DNA of 64,000 bases from Onthophagus taurus (taxonomy: Eukaryota > Arthropoda > Insecta > Coleoptera > Scarabaeidae). This document shows positions 57,426 to 64,000 of the stretch, piece after piece. Below the pieces are notes generated by a model. It had not been told where the DNA came from. It worked only from the letters and a program-made list of their open reading frames with translations, and did not search any database. Positions within the stretch are counted from its first letter, which is position 1; each line of letters starts with the position of its first letter. The position numbers were made by a program, and so were the translations under genes. The stretch is from the NCBI RefSeq assembly GCF_036711975.1, contig NC_091972.1:10359001-10423000 (forward strand). Direction: 5' to 3'.

Positions 57426-57950
57426 TTTTTGTTCAAAACCCCTTCCCCACCGAGTTACAGCACTCTAAGTTAAGGGGAAAAAATTGTTTTTATTTAATAA
57501 ATCCACTGTGGAGGAATTTAGAAGAATGAAATTTAGTTTCTAAGAAAATGACACTTTTTGACGATTTTTGTAACCGGAAAATGTTATTACAAGGGGCTGA
57601 AAAAATAAGCCCTATAATACTTCGCATCACATCTTTTTAATGCGTTTACATTTTGCTATTTAAAAACTTTTTGATTTAAATAGAGGGATTCAATATGCAA
57701 CTTATTTGTGTCTTAACATTTTCTTCTAAAATTGTTAGTTTGATTAGAAAAAAATAGGCTCAAGTGAATTAATTCAGAGATTGGTTCAAAGAAATGAAGT
57801 TATGTCAAATTGTAATCTCAGCATTATTTTATTTTTTGATCAAACTAACAATTTGTTAGTTGTAAAATGTCAAGAGACAAGAAAGTTGCAGATTTTTTCC
57901 CTTAACTTTAGAGGGCTATAACTTGGATAAGGAGGGGTTTTGAACAAAAA
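57426..57950. repeat. inverted-repeat element of about 525 bp
   Basis: Left-end blocks tttttgttcaaaacccctt and taaggggaaaaaat reappear inverted at the right end (attttttcccttaact and ggaggggttttgaacaaaaa). There is no coding sequence inside. It abuts the mariner-like element. Confidence 0.65.
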
Positions 57951-57959
57951 GATCACCCT

Positions 57960-59765
57960 TGAAATCTTTCGTATCAATTTAGAAACTCCTGTATATATAA
58001 ATATCTTCCTTCGTTGTTTTTACCACCGTTTTAAATTTGTATCAAATTCCCTTCGTTCCTCTTTTTGCATAAATCCCGTTCTAACGAACTAAAATTTGAT
58101 GAAACTAACTTCACCAACACTGGTTCTCCACTTTCTACTGATGATTGATTAATACAGTTACTGTGTAAGTTTCAACTTCTAGAGTACTTGTTTCTCTTCA
58201 TATTGTTGAACCATTTTTTGAGCTTTATAATCAACTCCATATGCCGTTTCAAAATGGTTTCTTTTGGTTGTTTGAGGATTTTTTTGTCCGCATATTCCGC
58301 GAATTTTAATCGAATTTATTCCTTACTTTATGTACAAAGTACTTATTTTCGTTTTTTTAAACAATCTAAATTTCCTAAAATATAATCAAATTACTATTTT
58401 AATATAAACGAAATTTAACATAAACATCAAAAGTATAAAATAATAACTGTATTTGAAATATGACCATTACATTTTTTGTTAAACTTTAATTTCAATGGTA
58501 TTAAAGGATCACTTCTAATTTAATTTTGTGTTATTTAAATCGATCAAGTATTGGAACATTATTTTTTAGGATTGTTGTAAGTATTTATCGACCTTAAAAA
58601 AATCTTACAAAAATAGTGTGACAAAAAAATTAAGTTCAGGAACACAATGTTGACTTACGGAAGACATTACATTATTATTTAAAACAAAACTTTTTTTTTC
58701 ATTTAAGCTATAAGACAACAAAGATTTTGGCAGCTTGGGAGTAAAAAGTAGGGGGTACTGTTCGCAGATTTTCCTCGAAAAAAAAAATGATTTTCATTAA
58801 TTGTTTTAACTTGTATAATCTTCATTACTCTCTCTTTCGTTTTTTACCGTAACGATAAAATTCACACAATTTAAAATATATATCGTAACATATAGATTTA
58901 TATACATATATATATAGCCTATTAAGTGTTTTTTTACTTCTTCCATTTCTCTTATTTACAACTTTTACAAATCTCTCTCACTTTTTTTACAGTATTATGT
59001 ACAACAGGAATGCCCAGGATGGGTCAAGTAACACCACTATTTTTAAATATCATCTTCCAAGTTTGAGCGGGTTTTACGGTACAAAAAAATTATTACTCAT
59101 TTAAGATTTAAATTAAAACAAAGAAAAATGTTTATAACCCTTAGATTAATTAATTTTAATAAATTTTTTTTGGGTTTTTTTAAAATTTTTTTATACAAAA
59201 ACACAGCCATTTTACTACTACTGTAATTTCTGTTTATTTTTTAGTTTCAAAGAGTATTTTTAAAGTATAAAATTAAAAAGAATTGTTTGAATTTGATTAC
59301 AAAAGTGTAAATTTTTTTAATGTAAAAAAATATTTGAGTAAAACACTTTTATATTCAAATTAAGATTATTTAAAAAGTGTAATCTAAGGATTATAAACAA
59401 AAACAATAATAATTAGAGATCAGAGAGTGAAACAAAAATTAAAATAAAGAACCAAAAAAAGTTAAAGAAAAATGCGTCTCGTAGCACCAGTGCACCAGAA
59501 TTTCTTAAAAAAATCTAATGCTTAAATGGATTAAAAGGTTTCTTGGGTTTCTTTTTAAATCATCGAGTGCGTTACACACACAATGTGTTAAAGTGACCAT
59601 CAAATATGACCGACCGTTCCTTCTACCGTAAAAAACGTTATAAAAATAAAAACAGTCAACAATTAGCTGCACAATTCCTGTACTGCACTAGTCTTTTTTT
59701 AGTATGTAATATTAAGTTAAATCACAACCTGAGTGGAGAGCTGAATAGCTCTAAAACGGCTGGCG
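57960..59765 (-). other. region downstream of taranis, possible long 3' UTR
   Basis: Very AT-rich with T runs and a TA microsatellite near 58890-58920. It follows the taranis stop codon on the minus strand and may include a long 3' UTR. No gene is recognised. Confidence 0.35.
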
Positions 59766-62700
59766 CTACGAGCCACCTACTAGGACCTGTATAAAACCAT
59801 CCCATTCGTACTCCTGTCGACTCGGCGTCGTTACCATCGTCGTGGACGTCGTCGTCGTCGTCATCAGATGACTTCCGCTGGACGCCGACCATTCCTGAGT
59901 ATCTCCGCCGAGTCCCAACTCGGCGTACAGATCATTGTTGTTCAAAGACTCGAGGTCTGTTTGTGAGGTTAAATTTAGGACAGAACTCCAATTTATAGGT
60001 CTAGTTGTTTCATCATCACCTGAAAAATGAAAAAGTTCTATCTTAGGTAGAATCCAACTTAGGTCATTCCTCAAATTGTTCCTATTCCCAGTTCATAGAT
60101 AAACTTGGGGTATTCCCAGAGAAGATTTCTTGTTTTAATTGCTATTCCGTGCTAGATTGTTGTATATTTATCATTGAACTAAAACTAGAACTAACCATAA
60201 ATCCTCTCCTTCTACTAAAAGTAGAACTAACACTAGTCCTAGAACTAGAAACATTCGGGTTTAGCCGTATGTCTCTCTTAAAACGGCTAAATCCGAATTA
60301 AATCATTTTCAGTAAACAGTATGAAAAGTCCAAAAACGTACTTTGATGAGTTGATTTGATTCAATAACACTTTTTAATTGTAAAATTTCACTATTTTAAA
60401 AAGAATCGCAAGCGAAGATTGTAAACTGTCAAAAATACTATTAATATAGCTTGATATGATTGCCGCTAGATGGGGTGACTAACAGATATAAAAAATTGAG
60501 AAAAAAAATTAATTATCAATGTTGTTTCCAAACACAACTCATAAATAAACACTTTATGCTTAGAAAAAATCGACTTACTGTATTTTTGTTTTAATAAACA
60601 CCCCTGTTTATTTAAATCCGCAAATAGTTCAAATTGACGGGAGGTTATGTTTTCTTTACTTACAAATTTGAGAATAATTTCTACCAAGAACTTTAATCAC
60701 TTTAAATAAATAGTATGTGTGTCCAAAAATGTATTTTGATGGGTTGATTTGATTCAATAACATTTTTCTTTTAAAAATTTTTCTTCATTTTCTTTATCTT
60801 TTTAAAAATTCACTATTTTAGGAAGAAATACAAACGGCGATTTTAAACTGTCAAAGATACTATTTAATATTATAGGTGGTTGCCGCTAGATGGGGTGAGT
60901 AATGTGCCATAAAGAAGAAATTTACAAAATTAAAAAAAAATTATTAATCAATACGAAGGTATTCTCTTCGAATCTAGAATATCTAGCGCTTAATAACAAT
61001 TAAAACTAGACCTAGAACTAGAAAAATTCAGATTTAGCTGTACTTCTCTAGGTCTAATATTAATAGTGTTAGTTCTAGTTTTAGTTGTTATTCAGCATTA
61101 AATTGTTGAATATTTATCATTGAATTAAAAAACTTCATTTTACTAAATCATTTTTTTTGATTGAATAATTTTATAATAAATATTGTGAGTACATAAATAA
61201 ATAAAAAGTTTGAATATCAAAAAATTTTAAATTGTGTATTGTGTGTTTTCATATTTTATGAATTGACGTTTAGTTTTAAATTTAATAACTCCGCTTAATA
61301 ACTTTTTTATACACAATTGTATTGATTGCGCAATAACTAAATACGTTCATAAATAAAAAGCTAAAAAAAATATAGAAAATGTTAAAAATCTTAAATAAAT
61401 AACGCGTGGGAGTTTGTTCATAAAACGACAGATGGCGTACGTAAAAAAACTTTATCTTCACATAGAAATAAATAACGAATTATATATTTATTTAAATCAA
61501 AAAATTCTATTTTTCGATATCGATTTAATTACCTTTATATTACAAATAATTAATATACATAAAAAGTAATTATTAAAAATGAAAGGACGTTTAGTAGTTT
61601 GTTTAAGAAACATTAGATGGCGCACTAATAATTCAAATTTTTAAATTTTTACTTTTTTCATACTCATTTTTATATTTAGTATTATAAATAATAAACACTA
61701 ACAATTTAAAGTGAATTAATGTTTAAATCTTTAATTAGAAAATGTTAAATTACTTTTATTAAATAATCTATCAATCGGTTAGGCAACACATAATGCATTG
61801 ATTTTCTTATAATTTTTCTTAAATAATGAAAAAAGGACAAGTATTCTTAAAACCACTATTATTATTAGTATCTCATTAGTAGTTATTACCCCTCGTAATG
61901 TGAAAATAAACGATGATAAATTTATGGAGAATTCTTTTGGATATTCTTTTACATGTAATTTTTAATGTTTTATTTTCATTAGTATATGGACTGATTTGTT
62001 AGCATATAAAGCTTTTAGATACATTATTTACAGCGTTAAGCGCTTAGAACTTGGAAATCAAACATAGCATATCATAGCATATCTTTGTTGTAGTATGTTA
62101 GCATTACTGAATCAAATCTAGTTCAAAAAACTGTTTTTTATTGATATAAGTAATTCAAATGTAACATTTTTTACTTTACAAGTTATTTTTAAAAAGTAAA
62201 TTATTTGATTCTTACCTATTCCTGAATCTGTATCAGTTGTATTTTGTGGAAAAGGTGTTGCCCGTCCAGATTGAGAAGTCATTTCCCTTAAACTTTGTTC
62301 GTATAGATTAACTTCGGGTACGGGACATAGTCGACTCGGCGGCGTCATCTCGGGAAGGGTTTGATAGCAGGAAGATGGTTCGGGTGGTTCGGATTCCATC
62401 TCGCGCTCGATTTTCCTCAGGGTGTTGCAAATGAGCACCGATCGTCGTAACGACGGGTCCGTGCACTGTCTAAACCGCGCCAGTTTGCACATCGAAAGGT
62501 TCAACACAGCGAGCCGCCGCTGACGGTAGCAGGGCACATGACACCAATGCGTCCTACCGTCACAGCACCGCGTCCTAATCGGAGGCGAAGCGCCCAGCTC
62601 CAGGTACGATTTTCCGTTTTCCTCGCAACGTATCGTTTGTTGCGGAGGTTGGTAGTACTGATGGTAGTAATCGTTGGTCGGATGATGGTGATGGTATCGA

Positions 62701-62999
62701 TGGTACGGGGCTGGGGTTGGTTGCTGAGCATTGTAATGGGCCGGATCTGGTACGCTGGTACCATCGTCCGAAAGCTCGTCGTCGAATTCGTCTTCGTCGT
62801 CGAAGTCGTCGTTGGAAAGGAGGGTGGCCGCCAATGCTGGCGTTGGTGAACGCCACGGGTCGCTCGGTACGGCCACCGCTTGTAGCCTTGCTATACAATC
62901 TTCCACTTCCCATCGTCCTGACTTTGCTGGACTTGACTCACCGGGGGCTGTTGCTGCTTCTAACTTGCGTTTTCCTGTTGTCGCCTGCAAACCCATCAT
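59766..62999 (-). CDS. tara: taranis, SERTA-domain transcriptional coregulator
   Basis: Two coding exons, 62216-62999 and 59766-60019, join in phase to 345 residues. The N-terminus has the conserved GKRKLE (cyclin-A-binding type motif), then an acidic stretch and His/Tyr/Gln/Pro-rich low complexity. The SERTA domain is at about residues 158-204 (CYRQRRLAVLNLSMCKLARF, then SLRRSVLICNTLRKIEREME). The last exon gives ETTRPINWSSVLNLTSQTDL with ESLNNNDLYAELG and ends YEWDGFIQVLVGGS, the conserved C-terminal module. Taranis is the insect TRIP-Br/SERTAD protein, acting in cell-cycle control, Trithorax-linked gene regulation and, in flies, sleep. The start is at two adjacent ATGs, preceded by a poly-pyrimidine acceptor at about 63010, so an upstream non-coding exon is likely. 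A further coding exon in the 2.2-kb intron cannot be excluded. Confidence 0.92.
60175..60300. repeat. CTAGAACTAG-family hairpin in the taranis intron
   Basis: Contains aactagaactaac, gaaacattcgggtttagccg and, after a loop close to gtctctct, the inverted aacggctaaatccgaa. It is related to the hairpins at 45116-45352. Confidence 0.7.
60319..60900. repeat. pair of direct repeats flanking a 230-bp segment
   Basis: Segment 60319-60480 is repeated, diverged and with an insertion, at 60711-60900. Shared blocks are ttgatttgattcaataacat/c, ttaaactgtcaaa and tgccgctagatggggtga. The sequence between them (60481-60710) holds an exon-like stretch on the minus strand. Confidence 0.65.
60579..60680 (-). 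CDS. exon-like segment inside the taranis intron
   Basis: An acceptor (cttggtag) and donor (ca/gtaagt) on the minus strand enclose 102 nt. One phase is open and reads ENITSRQFELFADLNKQGCL followed by LKQKY, with varied, protein-like composition. It could be an alternative taranis exon, an exon of another gene moved here with its flanks, or chance. I recognise no family. Confidence 0.25.
60990..61115. repeat. CTAGAACTAG-family element, diverged copy
   Basis: Outer arms gcgcttaataacaattaaaa and ttttagttgttattcagc are imperfect inverted repeats around ctagacctagaactagaa. It has the same organisation as the sequence near 45090-45230. Confidence 0.6.
61120..62215. other. remainder of the taranis intron
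   Basis: AT-rich intron sequence with no further supported exon, repeat family or RNA. Confidence 0.45.
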
Positions 63000-63009
63000 G
63001 GCACAATTC

Positions 63010-64000
63010 TAAAAAAAAAACCAAAAATAATTACTTCAACCTCATTAGCATAACACCCTAGAAAACTGGTCAGTCATTACAAATGATATAATAATTATTA
63101 GCTTTTCCCAGTTGACGTTAGATCTAAATTCGAGTAATTATTTGCGTTACACAGTGTGTTTATTATTCTATTACAGCTATTAAGCCGATATCGATTTCGC
63201 GGATTTCAGCGTTAATTAATTTGTTCTTTATTGATTAAAAACTTTCAAAAACTCTGAAATCAACTTAAGATGAAACTTCTCAAGGAAATAAGGTTTGATA
63301 TAAGCAGTTTGAAATAGGCATAAAATTTTCGATTTAGTATTTGGTGATATTTGATATTTGGTGTCACTAAAGTATTTTGGTGTTACATGTTTATGCTAAA
63401 TAACTGTTGTAAGTCCATATTTAATGGTTAAAAACCTAAAGATATAAACGCCAGCAATTAATTGTGCGGTCCAAGCATATAGTTGTTCCCAAGGTAAAGA
63501 GAGGGTTTGTATCTAGAACCAAATTCATGATCTCTATCTTCTTCCTTTATTATATTAAAAATAATCCTTTGAATTCTTAACCATTACACATTCCTTGGTA
63601 ACTCATGTTAACTAAGTCGTTTGAGGATCAATAACATTTACTTTATGTTATTGAAAATGTTTCAAAAATGGACGTAGAACTTCAATTAACAATAATTTAG
63701 AAGTGTTATTTATAGCTTATCAACCACAATGTTATCAAGTAAAACTAGTAAATTCTAATATAGATTAATATTCCAAAAGATCGTTAAACTCATGTTAATA
63801 AAACGTACTAAAAAGCGAATTAATATATGCGAATAAATAATAAAAGTAGAAATTAATCTCATGATTGATTTTCTAATAAACAACGAAATCAACGTAATGT
63901 GATTCCGAGGAACGAACGAAACGGCAAAAGTCGTTCTAGAGAGTAGAGTGGGCCGCCTTGTACCAACAACAACAACGAAAGAGACTTGGATTTAGCTGCC
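63010..64000 (-). promoter_or_regulatory. taranis upstream intron or 5' region
   Basis: By position this is the 5' intron or promoter of taranis. The less AT-rich end (63895-64000, with CAA repeats on the plus strand) could be a non-coding first exon, but no donor site was tied to the coding exon. Confidence 0.3.

Noticed and set aside
62501-63061. Several long frames on both strands opposite and within taranis
   Set aside because: They result from the less AT-rich low-complexity coding of taranis exon 1; only the frame with the SERTA domain is conserved.

Overview
The window is nuclear DNA of an insect. It is AT-rich, its genes carry small GT-AG introns, and it holds recognisable insect orthologues (taranis, inaF-like genes, PSME4, UTP25, TMEM192, RpS29, COX7A, a FASTKD protein) among many decayed transposons. 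A beetle is plausible from the transposon mix, but the sequence alone does not prove it. I found no bacterial, plasmid or viral cassette. Exon structures below were worked out by hand from splice sites, reading phase and family homology.

Layout. Positions 1-9.5 kb are gene-poor, with copia-like, gypsy-like and LINE remnants and one isolated exon-like segment. Plus strand 10.0-15.6 kb encodes a 1589-residue acidic, Ser/Lys-rich, probably nuclear protein, followed by a three-exon COX7A gene (16.3-16.8 kb). A minus-strand LINE remnant follows. PSME4 (PA200, proteasome activator) fills 18.5-29.7 kb on the minus strand: eleven exons joining in frame to 1835 residues. Its 4.9-kb intron 4 holds a piggyBac-like relic, a 122-bp tandem array and at least three miniature-transposon families, some nested inside others. 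PSME4 diverges from a FASTKD-family mitochondrial RNA-binding protein gene (30.2-34.5 kb, plus) across about 0.4 kb.

From 35.8 kb come RpS29 (plus), a convergent multi-WAP-domain gene whose 5' end is not found (36.4-37.4 kb, minus), a roughly 363-bp satellite of dimeric structure (37.9-39.7 kb), a pogo-like transposase relic and the lysosomal membrane gene TMEM192 (41.4-42.5 kb, minus). Two tandem InaF-motif membrane-protein genes (44.3-46.4 kb, plus) have palindromic repeats in the intron of the first. UTP25, an rRNA-processing factor, lies at 46.6-51.9 kb (minus) and has a transposon-filled intron.

Positions 52.3-54.6 kb are a pile-up of non-LTR retrotransposon fragments. A mariner-like relic and AT-rich DNA follow. 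The transcriptional coregulator taranis (SERTA domain) occupies 59.8-63.0 kb on the minus strand. The genes are unrelated housekeeping and regulatory genes, not an operon or a dedicated system. The least ordinary material is the nested repeat architecture: 8-bp target-site duplications around elements in the 122-bp array, hairpins with an identical loop between the inaF paralogues, and the dimeric satellite.
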